A stretch of 30,817 bases of DNA, from NCBI GenBank assembly GCA_022796315.1, contig JAAWIL010000255.1:1-30817 (forward strand), in the 5' to 3' direction. The notes beneath the pieces are model-generated. The model saw only the letters and a program-made list of their open reading frames with translations. It searched no databases and was not told where the DNA came from. Every line of letters begins with the position of its first letter. Within the stretch, counting starts at the first letter, position 1. The position numbers and the translations under genes are program-made. Origin of the DNA: Oscillibacter sp. (GTDB lineage Bacteria; Bacillota; Clostridia; Oscillospirales; Oscillospiraceae). Below are positions 16,055 through 24,406 of this stretch, in pieces.

Positions 16055-16521
16055 CAGTTGCTTCCTCCTTCTTCCCAGGGCCAGGGGTCTCTCAGCCAGG
16101 CAAAGCCGTCCTCCGGCGTTAGGTCTGTGGACGTCAGAGGACCGTACATCTTCTGATATTTCTCCCGGCCCTCCTTGGCCAGCTTCAGATAGGACCAGTA
16201 GAGCTGGAGCACCTCTTGGTCGTTCGCGTGGGTGTCTAGGTATAGATTCAGCTCCTTGGTGGCAAAGTCCAGTGCCATCAGTTCCACCAAAGCGGTGTTG
16301 GCCAACTTGGTCTTGGCCTGGATCGCCGCCTTGAAGGGCAGGTCCAGACCGGGGAAGAGCGTGCCGGTCTGCAGGGCCTCCATCCGGCTGAACCGGACAG
16401 GATTGGGCTCCTGCATGGGAATATAGGGAAACGCCAGCGGTGCGCAGCGGCCGGGCAGAGTACCCTGGCCGGTTCCGCAGTTGGCGGCAGGCATGTCAGG
16501 GGTTAAATTCGGTTTTTCCAT
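16054..16521 (-). CDS. cotJB: CotJA-CotJB fusion, spore coat assembly protein
   Basis: The 155-residue protein has two parts. Residues about 20-70 resemble CotJA (LAFPYIPMQ, then EALQTGTLFPGLDLPF). Residues about 75-155 are CotJB (ALVELMALDFATKELNLYLDTHANDQEVL, YGPLT, DPWPWEEGG). In Bacillus and many Clostridia these are two separate genes of about 80 and 87 codons, so this looks like a fusion. CotJA and CotJB support deposition of CotJC in the inner coat, under SigE control in the mother cell. The start at 16521 has ggaggga nearby upstream. The gene overlaps cotJC by one base, so the operon order cotJA-B-C is kept and only cotJC is broken. It is divergent from cwlD across about 170 bases. 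Confidence 0.85.
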   Translation of the reverse strand: MEKPNLTPDMPAANCGTGQGTLPGRCAPLAFPYIPMQEPNPVRFSRMEALQTGTLFPGLDLPFKAAIQAKTKLANTALVELMALDFATKELNLYLDTHANDQEVLQLYWSYLKLAKEGREKYQKMYGPLTSTDLTPEDGFAWLRDPWPWEEGGSN

Positions 16522-16691
16522 CTGCGATGGCTCCCTCCTTGGAAAACGTGGCCTACGGCAGGAGACCGTGGGCCCAATCCATTCTATGCAGCAGAGTTGG
16601 AAGCTGCTCTTGATTTCATCCGCCGGAGGCGCTATAATCAGGAGCATATGGGATAAGCCTCCTGGCATACCCTCTTTTGGGGGTGTTGTCT

Positions 16692-17420
16692 GTGATCCTG
16701 TTGATTCGCAAGCGCCTGTTTCTGGGCTTAGGACTGTTCTGCTGCTTTTTCGTCTGTCTGGCCGCTGTGTTGTGGCTGGGACATCCGTCCCGCGTTCCGG
16801 CCTTTGCCGCGTTGGAGGACCCGCCGCTCACGGTGGTGATTGACCCCGGTCACGGCGGGGAGGATGGCGGTGCCGTCTCTCCAGGCGGCGTGGAGGAGGG
16901 ACCGCTCAATCTGGCGGTGGCGCTGCGGGTCCAGGATCTGCTGCGCTTTGCCGGGCAGCCCACAGTGATGACCCGTACAGAGGATGTGTCCCTGGATGAA
17001 GGGGGCGACACGATCCGTGCCCGAAAGGCCTCTGATATCCGCCGCCGGGTGTCCATGGTGAACGAGACACCCAACGCCGTCCTGCTCAGCATCCACCAAA
17101 ATAGCCTGCCGTCTTCTGTGGTCACCCACGGAGCCCAGGTATTCTGGAATACGGAGGAGGGGGCAGAGGCGCTGGCCCGGGTGATGCAGGATTCCCTGAA
17201 TGGCCTCATCAACGCGGGGAATGAGAAGCATCCCAAGGCCATCCCTGGCACCATTTACCTGATGAAGCATGTGTCTGCGCCTGCGGTATTGGTGGAGTGC
17301 GGCTTCCTCTCCAATCCAGAGGAGACCATCATGCTGCAGGACCCGTCCTATCAAACAAAGCTGGCGGCGTCCATTGCCGCCGGATATCTGCGGCGCCTGG
17401 CCGGAGAGGAAGTTTCATGA
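16692..17420 (+). CDS. cwlD: Germination-specific N-acetylmuramoyl-L-alanine amidase CwlD
   Basis: The 242-residue protein has an N-terminal membrane anchor or signal (about residues 8-30) and an Amidase_3 domain. Zinc and catalytic residues are visible: VVIDPGHGGEDGG (His), VEEGPLNL (Glu), LSIHQNS (His) and VLVECGFLSNPEE (Glu). Length and layout match CwlD, which removes peptides from muramic acid so that muramic-delta-lactam forms in the spore cortex. The neighbouring cotJ genes support a sporulation setting. GTG at 16692 is preferred, with gggggtg (16679-16685) upstream; TTG 16677, GTG 16683 and TTG 16686 are in frame but badly placed. The stop overlaps the radA start (ATGA), suggesting co-expression. 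Confidence 0.85.
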   Translation: MILLIRKRLFLGLGLFCCFFVCLAAVLWLGHPSRVPAFAALEDPPLTVVIDPGHGGEDGGAVSPGGVEEGPLNLAVALRVQDLLRFAGQPTVMTRTEDVSLDEGGDTIRARKASDIRRRVSMVNETPNAVLLSIHQNSLPSSVVTHGAQVFWNTEEGAEALARVMQDSLNGLINAGNEKHPKAIPGTIYLMKHVSAPAVLVECGFLSNPEETIMLQDPSYQTKLAASIAAGYLRRLAGEEVS

Positions 17421-18784
17421 AGCAAAAAACACTCTTTTACTGCACGGAGTGCGGAAACGAAACCGCAAAGTGGGCAGGGAAGTGCCCTGCCTGCGGTGCC
17501 TGGAATACCATTGTAGAACAGCCCACGCCGGCGAAACGCGGGGGGAAAAGCGCCGTAAAACCCGGCGTTTCCGCCTTTCACCGGGCCAGGCCTGTGACGG
17601 ATCTTCCGGCGGACGAGAGCATCCGCTTTCTCACCGGCATGGGGGAACTGGACCGAGTTCTGGGCGGCGGCGCGGTGAAGGGCTCTCTGGTCCTGGTGGG
17701 CGGCGCTCCCGGCATCGGCAAATCCACACTGATGCTGCAGATCTGCAGCCGGCTGTGTGAGAGCGCGAAGGTGCTGTATGTATCCGGAGAGGAGTCGGAG
17801 CACCAGCTGAAGCTGCGTGCCAAGCGGTTACACGTGGAGAACGAACATCTGTTTGTTCTCTCGGAGACCAGCCTGAGCAGCGTTCTGGAGATCGTCGCGG
17901 AAGAGCATCCGGATTTCCTGATTGTGGACTCGATTCAAACCCTGTACAACGACAGTCTGGATTCCCCGGCGGGCAGTGTCAGTCAGGTGAAGGACTGCAC
18001 CATGTCCCTGATGCAGCTGGCAAAAGGGCAGGGGATTACGGTGTTTGTCATCGGCCATGTCAACAAGGAGGGCTCCATTGCCGGGCCCAAAGTCCTGGAG
18101 CACATGGTGGACTGCGTGCTGTACTTTGAGGGGGATCAGCACACCTCTTACCGCATTCTGCGGGCGGCAAAAAACCGCTTCGGCGCCACCAATGAGATCG
18201 GTGTCTTTGAAATGCGGGACGAGGGACTGACCGAGGTGGAGAACCCCTCGGAGATGCTGCTCTCCGGCCGGCCGGACGATGCGCCGGGAACCTGTGTCAC
18301 CTGTGTCATGGAGGGCGCCCGGCCGGTGCTGGCGGAGATCCAGGCCCTGGTGGTAACCGCCGGCGGCGGCAATCCCCGCCGCACCAGCAACGGCTTTGAC
18401 TACAACCGCGCGTCGATGCTGCTGGCGGTGCTGGAGAAGCGTGGAGGATTGAAGATGTCCTCCTGCGACGCCTATCTCAACATCATCGGCGGTCTCTCGC
18501 TGGACGAGCCTGCCGCAGATTTGGCCGCCGTCATTGCCTTGGCCTCCAGCTATCTGGACCGGCCGGTGCCCGGGGACCTGGCCGCCATCGGCGAGGTCGG
18601 ACTGACGGGGGAGCTCCGAAGCGTCAGTCAATTGGGCCAGCGGATCAGTGAGGCCCACCGTCTGGGCTTCAAACAGTGTTTGATTCCGGCCCACCGGGCG
18701 GAACAAGCCCCGCCGGGAATCCGTCTGATCCCGGTGCGGAATATCGGTGAGGCAATCCGAGCCGCGCTGCGTCCGTCGGGATAA
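17417..18784 (+). CDS. radA: DNA repair protein RadA (Sms)
   Basis: The 455-residue protein has the RadA layout: a C4 zinc finger (Cys 9, 12, 23, 26), a RecA-like ATPase with Walker A GGAPGIGKST, Walker B FLIVDSIQT, the RadA-specific KNRFG motif and a Lon-like C-terminal domain (YLNIIGGLSLDEPAADLA; GEVGLTGELR). RadA is a hexameric helicase that extends heteroduplex at recombination branches. ATG 17417 overlaps the cwlD stop by four bases, so longer in-frame readings upstream are shadows of cwlD. The length is standard. Confidence 0.95.
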   Translation: MKQKTLFYCTECGNETAKWAGKCPACGAWNTIVEQPTPAKRGGKSAVKPGVSAFHRARPVTDLPADESIRFLTGMGELDRVLGGGAVKGSLVLVGGAPGIGKSTLMLQICSRLCESAKVLYVSGEESEHQLKLRAKRLHVENEHLFVLSETSLSSVLEIVAEEHPDFLIVDSIQTLYNDSLDSPAGSVSQVKDCTMSLMQLAKGQGITVFVIGHVNKEGSIAGPKVLEHMVDCVLYFEGDQHTSYRILRAAKNRFGATNEIGVFEMRDEGLTEVENPSEMLLSGRPDDAPGTCVTCVMEGARPVLAEIQALVVTAGGGNPRRTSNGFDYNRASMLLAVLEKRGGLKMSSCDAYLNIIGGLSLDEPAADLAAVIALASSYLDRPVPGDLAAIGEVGLTGELRSVSQLGQRISEAHRLGFKQCLIPAHRAEQAPPGIRLIPVRNIGEAIRAALRPSG

Positions 18785-18896
18785 AATGGATACACGCGCC
18801 GCCCAGGGCCGGCATTCCAGCGGCCGCGGCACTGTCCAGAGTACACAGCCCATCCGATTGATAGACGCAGGTGCTGGTGCATGGAATCAAACTCAT
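18669..18896 (-). CDS. Small Cys-rich protein overlapping the radA 3' end
   Basis: The 75-residue frame opens MSLIPCTSTCVYQSDGLC and has GGACIHFIP at about 33-41. The spacing C-x3-C-x6-C...C-x-H-F resembles small clostridial Cys-rich proteins that may bind metal; no function is established. The C-terminal third lies antisense to the radA end, which lowers confidence in the full length. A weak ribosome site (ggatgg) precedes the ATG at 18896. Confidence 0.5.
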   Translation of the reverse strand: MSLIPCTSTCVYQSDGLCTLDSAAAAGMPALGGACIHFIPTDAARLGLPHRYSAPGSDGFPAGLVPPGGPESNTV

Positions 18897-19004
18897 AAAC
18901 GCACACCATCCGTTCTGTTAATTTCCGCTTGTGGATCTTAAGCATAGCTTGACCAGGAATTGAAATTTTATCACGCAGAGGGGAGGTTTTGCGGTTTCTG
19001 ACAC

Positions 19005-19034
19005 AATTGAACAAAATGATAATTTTGTTCAATT
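19005..19034. repeat. Perfect 13-bp inverted repeat in a divergent intergenic region
   Basis: The arms aattgaacaaaat (19005-19017) and attttgttcaatt (19022-19034) are exact reverse complements around gata. It lies between the minus-strand Cys-rich gene and the plus-strand xer-type gene. No T-run follows on either strand, so it looks more like a regulator-binding palindrome than a terminator. Confidence 0.7.
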
Positions 19035-19097
19035 CGGGGGAGAAGAAAACCGGTTTTCAGCTATAGACCGGCTCCGTACACAGCCGCAGCTTCGATT

Positions 19098-20117
19098 ATG
19101 ACGGATTATCGTACCGACGCGCCGCAGATCCTGCGGGATTTTCTATCCTACCATGAGACGGTCAAGGCGCATTCCAAACGGACCGTGGACGAATACTATT
19201 TGGATCTGCGGAATTTCTTCCGCTACATGAAACAGATTCGGACGCCGGCTCTGGCGGATCAGGCGCTGGACGAGATCGACATCATGGACATCGACCTGGA
19301 CTTCGTGGGTTCCGTGACGTTGACGGACATCTACAGCTATATGACGTATCTCAGCCGGGACCGGATTCTGCACCAGAACAGCGCAAAATCCGACTATGGT
19401 CTGAATGCCGCGTCTCGCTCCCGCAAGATCGCCACCATCCGGTCCTTCTACAACTACCTGACCAATAAGATGCACCTGCTTCGTGAAAATCCTGTCAAAG
19501 ATATTGACTCCCCGAAGCTGAAAAAAACCCTGCCCAAATATCTGACCCTGGACGAGAGCATCCAGCTCCTGGACACCGTGGACGGCAAAAATCAGGAGCG
19601 GGATTACTGCATTTTGACCTTGTTCTTAAATTGCGGCCTGCGTATTTCCGAGTTGGTGGGTCTGAACTGCTCAGACATTCAGGAGGATGCCCTGCGGGTG
19701 CTGGGCAAAGGCAATAAGGTCCGTATCCTCTACCTGAACGACGCCTGTCAGGACGCCCTGCGGCGGTATCTGGCTGTCCGGCGTCCCATTACGGGCCGGG
19801 ATCAGGACGCGCTGTTTCTCTCCTCCCGCAATGAGCGGATCAGCCGCTCTATGGTCCACGCCATGGTCAAAAAGCGCCTGGGCGCCGCCGGGATTGACAG
19901 CTCCCAATACTCCTCCCACAAGCTGCGCCACACCGCCGCCACACTGATGCTGCAAAATGGAGTTGATGTCCGGTCCGTGCAGGAGGTTCTGGGGCATGAG
20001 CATCTGAATACCACGGAAATTTATACCCATGTTGACAATGAATCCCTCCGGATTGCCGCAAAGGCAAATCCCTTGTCAAAGGTTCGGAAATCAAAGAAAT
20101 CTGACGATTCGACGTAA
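19098..20117 (+). CDS. Tyrosine recombinase, XerC/XerD type
   Basis: The 339-residue protein has an N-terminal SAM-like core-binding domain (about 8-140) and a C-terminal catalytic domain with all expected residues: Arg in NCGLRISELVGL, Lys in GKGNKVR, HKLRH, LGHEHL and nucleophile Tyr in TEIYTHVD. Xer proteins resolve chromosome dimers at dif. The lack of element features around it and the flanking housekeeping genes favour a chromosomal Xer over a phage integrase, but which Xer paralog it is cannot be fixed. No strong ribosome site precedes ATG 19098. Confidence 0.88.
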   Translation: MTDYRTDAPQILRDFLSYHETVKAHSKRTVDEYYLDLRNFFRYMKQIRTPALADQALDEIDIMDIDLDFVGSVTLTDIYSYMTYLSRDRILHQNSAKSDYGLNAASRSRKIATIRSFYNYLTNKMHLLRENPVKDIDSPKLKKTLPKYLTLDESIQLLDTVDGKNQERDYCILTLFLNCGLRISELVGLNCSDIQEDALRVLGKGNKVRILYLNDACQDALRRYLAVRRPITGRDQDALFLSSRNERISRSMVHAMVKKRLGAAGIDSSQYSSHKLRHTAATLMLQNGVDVRSVQEVLGHEHLNTTEIYTHVDNESLRIAAKANPLSKVRKSKKSDDST

Positions 20118-20149
20118 AGAAACGCCGTCCAGCTTGGACGGCGTTTCTT
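20117..20149. terminator. Hairpin terminator between convergent genes
   Basis: A perfect 15-bp stem (20117-20131 with 20135-20149) has a 3-base loop and begins at the last base of the xer gene stop. The arm ends in tttctt; no longer T-run follows. Placed between convergent genes, it probably stops transcripts from both sides. Confidence 0.75.
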
Positions 20150-20159
20150 GGTAAATATT

Positions 20160-20663
20160 CTATGGCCGCATGGTTCCCAGGATATGGACAAAGCGGATTT
20201 CCCGGTACTCGTAGGTGCTCAGCGGGCGGTTGTCAGCGTCGTAGCTGTGGGCGGCGATCAGCACATTTTCCGGCGTCGCGGGATTGCCTACGGATACCAC
20301 AATGGGCGAGTGCTGAAACTCCGTTCCCTTGAAGGATAATTGAATCAGATCTCCCTGCCGCAGCTGTTCCAGGCCGCACGGCTCCCCAATCGGCCCCACA
20401 GAGGGCCCCTTCCTGGTGAGGAAGTTGTAGAGATAGGGAACGCCCGTCCAAGCCGGGGCCTTTTGATCGGGGCCAATGTAGTACCAGCCGTAAGTCGGTG
20501 TAAAATTCATGACGCCGCTGCCGGCAAAAATACACTGGGAGGCAAAATTGGTGCAGTCTCCCCCGAGGTTTTCATAGTCGTAAAAGGCGGGATTCCGGCC
20601 ATAGGCCCACTGGTGGGCATACAGCACCACCGCCCGGCGGTCGTAATCCTGTACAAAACGCAT
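20160..20663 (-). CDS. Putative amidase-domain (Amidase_6) protein
   Basis: The 167-residue protein matches the clostridial amidase-domain family: AHQWAYGRNPAFYDYENLGGDCTNFASQC near the N-terminus carries the likely catalytic Cys, and FQHSPIVVS the His. The family is NlpC/P60-like in fold, and its substrate is unproven; cell-wall peptides are a guess. The start at 20663 is supported by ggggagggg just upstream. No signal peptide is visible, so it may act in the cytoplasm or forespore. Confidence 0.8.
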   Translation of the reverse strand: MRFVQDYDRRAVVLYAHQWAYGRNPAFYDYENLGGDCTNFASQCIFAGSGVMNFTPTYGWYYIGPDQKAPAWTGVPYLYNFLTRKGPSVGPIGEPCGLEQLRQGDLIQLSFKGTEFQHSPIVVSVGNPATPENVLIAAHSYDADNRPLSTYEYREIRFVHILGTMRP

Positions 20664-20745
20664 ACACACTCCCCTCCCCTGCTTCCAGCATATGCGGCAG
20701 GCGGGCCGGGGGGTACTGGGGAGCGCACTCACGCCCCCAAACAGA

Positions 20746-21483
20746 TCAGTCGTTGCTCTCCCAGTTGTGCCAGACGTTTTGCACGTCGTCGCTGTCCTCC
20801 AGCATGTCGATGAGCTTCTGCATATTCTTCAGATCGCCCTCATCGGAGAGGACAATGTAGTTCTGGGGCACCATCTCGATCTCCGCGCTGACGAAAACGT
20901 ACCCCTTCTCCTCCAGGGCCTTCACCACATCGTTGAACGCGTCGGGATCTGTAGTGACCTCCAGGGCGTCGCCGTCGGCGTTGAAATCGGCGGCGCCGGC
21001 CTCCAGGGCATCCATCATGACGGTGTCCTCATCCAGTTCTCCCTCGGAGTTGTCCATAATGATGACGCCCTTCCGGTCAAAGGACCAGCTGACGCAGCCC
21101 TGCGCACCCAGATTTCCGTTGCACTTGTCAAAGGCGTGGCGGACCTCCGGCGCGGTGCGCTGGCGGTTGTCCGTAAGGGCGTCCACAATGACAGCCACGC
21201 CGCCAGGGCCGTATCCCTCGTAGGTGACCGCCTCAAAGTTGTCCGTGTTACCGGCGCCCAGGGCTTTGTCAATGGTGCGCTTGATGTTGTCGTTGGGCAT
21301 ATTCACAGCCTTGGCCTTGGCAACCACGGTGGCCAGACGGGAGTTGTTGGCAGGATCGCCGGAACCGCCCTCCTTGACCGCCACGATGATCTCCCGGGCA
21401 ATTTTGGTGAACGCCGCAGAGCGCTTTGCATCGGCCGCGCCCTTGGTTTTTTGAATATTATGCCACTTGGAATGTCCAGACAT
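20746..21483 (-). CDS. YebC/PmpR (TACO1) family regulator
   Basis: The 245-residue protein opens MSGHSKWHNIQKTKGAADAKR, the invariant YebC start, and continues with NMPNDNIKRTIDKALG and YEGYGPGGVAVIVDALTDN. Family members have been described as DNA-binding regulators and, more recently, as factors that relieve ribosome stalling. The full length and three-domain pattern are kept. It ends about 80 bases before the amidase gene and starts just after the nif3-like gene, so these minus-strand genes may share a transcript. Confidence 0.95.
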   Translation of the reverse strand: MSGHSKWHNIQKTKGAADAKRSAAFTKIAREIIVAVKEGGSGDPANNSRLATVVAKAKAVNMPNDNIKRTIDKALGAGNTDNFEAVTYEGYGPGGVAVIVDALTDNRQRTAPEVRHAFDKCNGNLGAQGCVSWSFDRKGVIIMDNSEGELDEDTVMMDALEAGAADFNADGDALEVTTDPDAFNDVVKALEEKGYVFVSAEIEMVPQNYIVLSDEGDLKNMQKLIDMLEDSDDVQNVWHNWESND

Positions 21484-21487
21484 ATGT

Positions 21488-22279
21488 TTAGTCTCCTTCT
21501 ACAAAATATTGAATGACTTCCCGATGGGAAGAGGATTTTTCTGCGGTCAGCGTTGGAAAACGCGCCGTGAGCGCGTGGATCAGCTTCCGGCAGACCGGGT
21601 CCTCCGTTGGAAAATGGCCCGCGTCAATCAGGTTGATCCCCTTCCCTTTCGCGTCCAGGAAGGTATGATAGGTGAGGTCCGATGTGACAAAGGTGTCACA
21701 TCCCGCCAGAATGGCCGCCTCCGCATAGTCCCCGCAGGCGCCCCCGCCTACGGCGACCCGGCAGACCGGTTTTCCGGCGCCGGCATATCGGACGCCGTTG
21801 CTGTGCAAGGCCCGGCAGACGAACCGGGAAAACTCCGCCAGGGGCATGGGCGAAGGCAGAGTGCCCATGCGGCACAGCCCCTCCTCATCCCCCAGAGGCC
21901 CAGGGTCGATCAGCTCCAGCGCCTCCGCCAGGCAGTCGTTGACTCCGCCGGCGGCTGTGTCCAGATTCGTGTGCATACAGATGGCGGAGAGATTCCCCCG
22001 CAGCAGCTTCATCAGCAGATGCCCCTGGGGTGTGTCGCTGCGGACGGTCTGCACCGGCAGCCACTTGCAGTTCATCACCGGGTGATGGGCCACAATCAGC
22101 TGGCAGCCCTTGGCAATCGCCTCGTCCGCTACCTCCTCCGTGATGTCCAAAGCCACCAGCACATGGGAGACCTCCTGCTCCGGTTCCCCCAGCAGCAGCC
22201 CCACGTTGTCCCAGCTGGCGGCGCCGTCTTTCGGCGCCAGCGTGAAGAGCTGGTGTTCAATTTCCCGAACCGTTGGCAT
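21488..22279 (-). CDS. Nif3-like dinuclear metal-centre protein
   Basis: The 263-residue protein matches the NIF3/YqfO family: SWDNVGLLLG near the N-terminus, LIVAHHPVM and HTNLD metal-ligand motifs, and AILAGCDTFVTSDLTYH with DAGHFPTE near the C-terminus. It forms toroidal hexamers with two metals per subunit; its cellular reaction is not settled, though it often accompanies trmK, as here. The 5' end overlaps the trmK 3' end by 23 bases, a conserved Firmicutes pairing. It lacks the insert found in long Firmicute YqfO forms (about 370 residues). Confidence 0.93.
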   Translation of the reverse strand: MPTVREIEHQLFTLAPKDGAASWDNVGLLLGEPEQEVSHVLVALDITEEVADEAIAKGCQLIVAHHPVMNCKWLPVQTVRSDTPQGHLLMKLLRGNLSAICMHTNLDTAAGGVNDCLAEALELIDPGPLGDEEGLCRMGTLPSPMPLAEFSRFVCRALHSNGVRYAGAGKPVCRVAVGGGACGDYAEAAILAGCDTFVTSDLTYHTFLDAKGKGINLIDAGHFPTEDPVCRKLIHALTARFPTLTAEKSSSHREVIQYFVEGD

Positions 22280-23057
22280 GGCGCCACTCCTCTCTCATCA
22301 CCAGCAGCGCGGTGAGAATGTCCCGCAGCCGGTCCGCTTTTGCCTGGTCCTCCGGCCGCCTGGAACGGCCAAGACCGGCCACGGCGCCCTGGAGATAAAT
22401 GATCTTTTCCAGAATGTACCGCTCCCCCAAGGGGTCATGGAGCAGCTTCGCGCCGCCCCAAAGCTGTCCCAAGGACAGCGTCATCCTTCCCGCCGCCGCC
22501 TCCAGGACCGGATAAATGGTCCCGCGGTCACGCACCAGGGCCTCCCGAGTGATCTGAAAGCCGTGCTCCATCAGGAAGGACCGGAGCTTTTCCGCTCTTG
22601 TCTGAGGCTGAAGCAGCAGCGTGTGGCGGCCGTCCGCCGTCCAGGGGGCCGCGCTTAAAATGGATGCAATATTCTCTCCGCCCATACCGGCGATGACGAT
22701 GGTATCGCACTCCTCCGGCCCGATCTCCATCAGGCCGTCACAGAGGCGGAATTCCAGCATCACTCCATAGGCCGCCGCGGTCTCTTTCGCCCTGGAGAGC
22801 GGGCCGCTGCGCAGGTCGGCGGCAATGGCGGCGCGCACCTGGCGGCGGAGCATCAGCCAGACCGGCAGATGGCCGTGGTCGGTACCGATATCCGCCAGAC
22901 GGGCGCCGGAGGGCACCCAGTCCGCCAAACGGCGCAGCCGGGGCGTCAGCTCCAGTTCCCGGCGTTCCGGGCCGGAGCGCGGCGGAAGGACGCATACGGC
23001 CTTGTCCGCATGCGTCCCCGCAGATCCGCAGTTACTGCTGTTTGTTGGCTTCCTCAT
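22257..23057 (-). CDS. trmK: tRNA (adenine(22)-N1)-methyltransferase TrmK
   Basis: The class I SAM-dependent methyltransferase shows ADIGTDHGHLPVWL (SAM loop), CDGL, IVIAGMGGENI and LLLQPQT, the TrmK pattern. It methylates A22 of bacterial tRNAs. The annotated frame is 266 residues from ATG 23057, but homologs start near LELTPRLRRLADWV, leaving about 35 extra residues that are Cys- and Ser-rich and overlap the upstream gene. No ATG, GTG or TTG start is seen closer in, so the true start is uncertain. The downstream overlap with nif3-like is typical. Confidence 0.88.
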   Translation of the reverse strand: MRKPTNSSNCGSAGTHADKAVCVLPPRSGPERRELELTPRLRRLADWVPSGARLADIGTDHGHLPVWLMLRRQVRAAIAADLRSGPLSRAKETAAAYGVMLEFRLCDGLMEIGPEECDTIVIAGMGGENIASILSAAPWTADGRHTLLLQPQTRAEKLRSFLMEHGFQITREALVRDRGTIYPVLEAAAGRMTLSLGQLWGGAKLLHDPLGERYILEKIIYLQGAVAGLGRSRRPEDQAKADRLRDILTALLVMREEWRHANGSGN

Positions 23058-23238
23058 TGACCAGCTTCAGGAGCTTCTCCACATCCACGCCATGAACGGC
23101 GCAGGCTTCCTCTACGGTCTCTCCTCTGGACGCGCCGCAGCCCAGGCAGTGCATGCCAATGGACAGGAAGATCGGCGCGGTCTGGGGAGCGATATCCAGA
23201 ACCTCACCAATGATGGTATCTTTCGTAATCTGAATCAT
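23032..23238 (-). CDS. DUF1858 redox-disulfide domain protein
   Basis: The 68-residue protein MIQITKDTIIGEVLDIAP...GMHCLGCGAS matches the DUF1858 / hybrid-cluster-associated redox disulfide domain, with the CxxC pair in CLGC. Its role is unknown; redox or sulfur chemistry is suggested by the domain name only. The start at 23238 has ggaggaac directly upstream, so the longer reading from 23298 is rejected. The 3' end overlaps the long form of trmK. Confidence 0.85.
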   Translation of the reverse strand: MIQITKDTIIGEVLDIAPQTAPIFLSIGMHCLGCGASRGETVEEACAVHGVDVEKLLKLVNEEANKQQ

Positions 23239-23388
23239 TTGAGATGTTCCTCCATCCAAGATTTTATTGTCAGCGCAGTTGACGATTAACGGAAACATTA
23301 TACTGTATCATCCACGTAAATTCAATAGAAATTCCAAGAAAATTGTGGGATCAGGAAAGTCCGCAGTCCGCACGCCGTTGGAGGACCC

Positions 23389-23427
23389 CGGCCAAGAAAA
23401 ACCGGAGACGCGGCGCGTCTCCGGTTT
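23389..23427 (-). terminator. fba terminator
   Basis: On the minus strand a 14-bp perfect stem (arms 23414-23427 and 23399-23412) around a single central base is followed by tttttctt. It lies 11 bases past the fba stop. Confidence 0.85.
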
Positions 23428-23437
23428 CATCAGATCC

Positions 23438-24406
23438 TTATGCCTTGCCGTTGCAGCCCAGGACGTCCACCAGCTTGTGGCGGACCAGCTCCTTGATGTT
23501 GGCGCGGGCGGGCTTGAGGTACTCGCGGGGGTCGAACTTGTCGGGATGCTCGTTGAAGAACTGACGGATGGTGCCCGTCATGGCCAGGCGCAGGTCAGAG
23601 TCGATGTTGATCTTGCACACGGCGCTCTTGGCGGCCTCCCGCAGCTGGGACTCGGGGATGCCCACGGCGTCGGGCATCTTGCCGCCGTTGGCATTGACCA
23701 TCTTCACATACTCCTGGGGCACGCTGGAGGAGCCGTGGAGCACGATGGGGAAGCCGGGCAGGCGCTTGACGACCTCCTCCAAAATGTCGAAGCGCAGAGG
23801 GGGCGGGACCAGCTCGCCCTTCTCGTTGCGGGTACACTGGGCGGCGGTGAACTTGTACGCACCGTGGCTGGTGCCGATGGCGATGGCCAGGGAGTCGCAG
23901 CCGGTCTTGGAGACGAACTCCTCCACCTCCTCGGGACGGGTGTAGTGGGACTCCTCAGCGGAGACGCTGACCTCGTCCTCCACGCCGGCCAGAGCGCCCA
24001 GCTCGGCCTCCACCACCACGCCGTGGTCATGGGCGTACTCCACCACCTTCTTGGTGATCTCGATATTCTCCGCGAAGGGCTTGGAGGAGGCGTCGATCAT
24101 GACGGAGGTGAAGCCGCCGTCGATGCAGGACTTGCAGGTCTCGAAGCTGTCGCCGTGGTCCAGATGGAGCACGATGGGGATCTCGGGGCACTCAATCACA
24201 GCGGACTCCACCAGCTTCACAAGATATGTGTGGTTGGCGTAGGCCCGGGCACCCTTGGACACCTGGAGAATCACGGGAGCCTTCTCCTCGCGGCAGGCCT
24301 CGGTAATTCCCTGTACAATCTCCATGTTGTTGACATTGAAGGCGCCGATGGCATAGCCGCCGCTGTAGGCCTTCTTGAACATCTCGGTAGAAGTGACCAA
24401 TGGCAT
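23438..24406 (-). CDS. fba: Class II fructose-1,6-bisphosphate aldolase
   Basis: The 322-residue zinc aldolase has IVLHLDHGDSFE (zinc and catalytic Asp), VEAELG, IGTSHGAYKF, IVLHGSSSVP and CKINIDSDLR. It splits fructose-1,6-bisphosphate into DHAP and GAP in glycolysis and works in reverse in gluconeogenesis. The start ATG at 24406 is eight bases from aggag; the ATG at 24415 would leave no spacing. It is divergent from the PPi-phosphofructokinase gene, so successive glycolytic steps share one intergenic region. Confidence 0.96.
   Translation of the reverse strand: MPLVTSTEMFKKAYSGGYAIGAFNVNNMEIVQGITEACREEKAPVILQVSKGARAYANHTYLVKLVESAVIECPEIPIVLHLDHGDSFETCKSCIDGGFTSVMIDASSKPFAENIEITKKVVEYAHDHGVVVEAELGALAGVEDEVSVSAEESHYTRPEEVEEFVSKTGCDSLAIAIGTSHGAYKFTAAQCTRNEKGELVPPPLRFDILEEVVKRLPGFPIVLHGSSSVPQEYVKMVNANGGKMPDAVGIPESQLREAAKSAVCKINIDSDLRLAMTGTIRQFFNEHPDKFDPREYLKPARANIKELVRHKLVDVLGCNGKA

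Noticed and set aside
19005..19034. LexA-type SOS box
   Set aside because: The GAAC and GTTC halves are 14 bases apart, not four as in the Firmicutes LexA box.
19098..20117. Xer-type recombinase as integrase of the element
   Set aside because: It lies more than 3 kb beyond the cotJC junction, behind intact chromosomal genes (cotJB, cwlD, radA); the serine recombinase at the junction is the better candidate.
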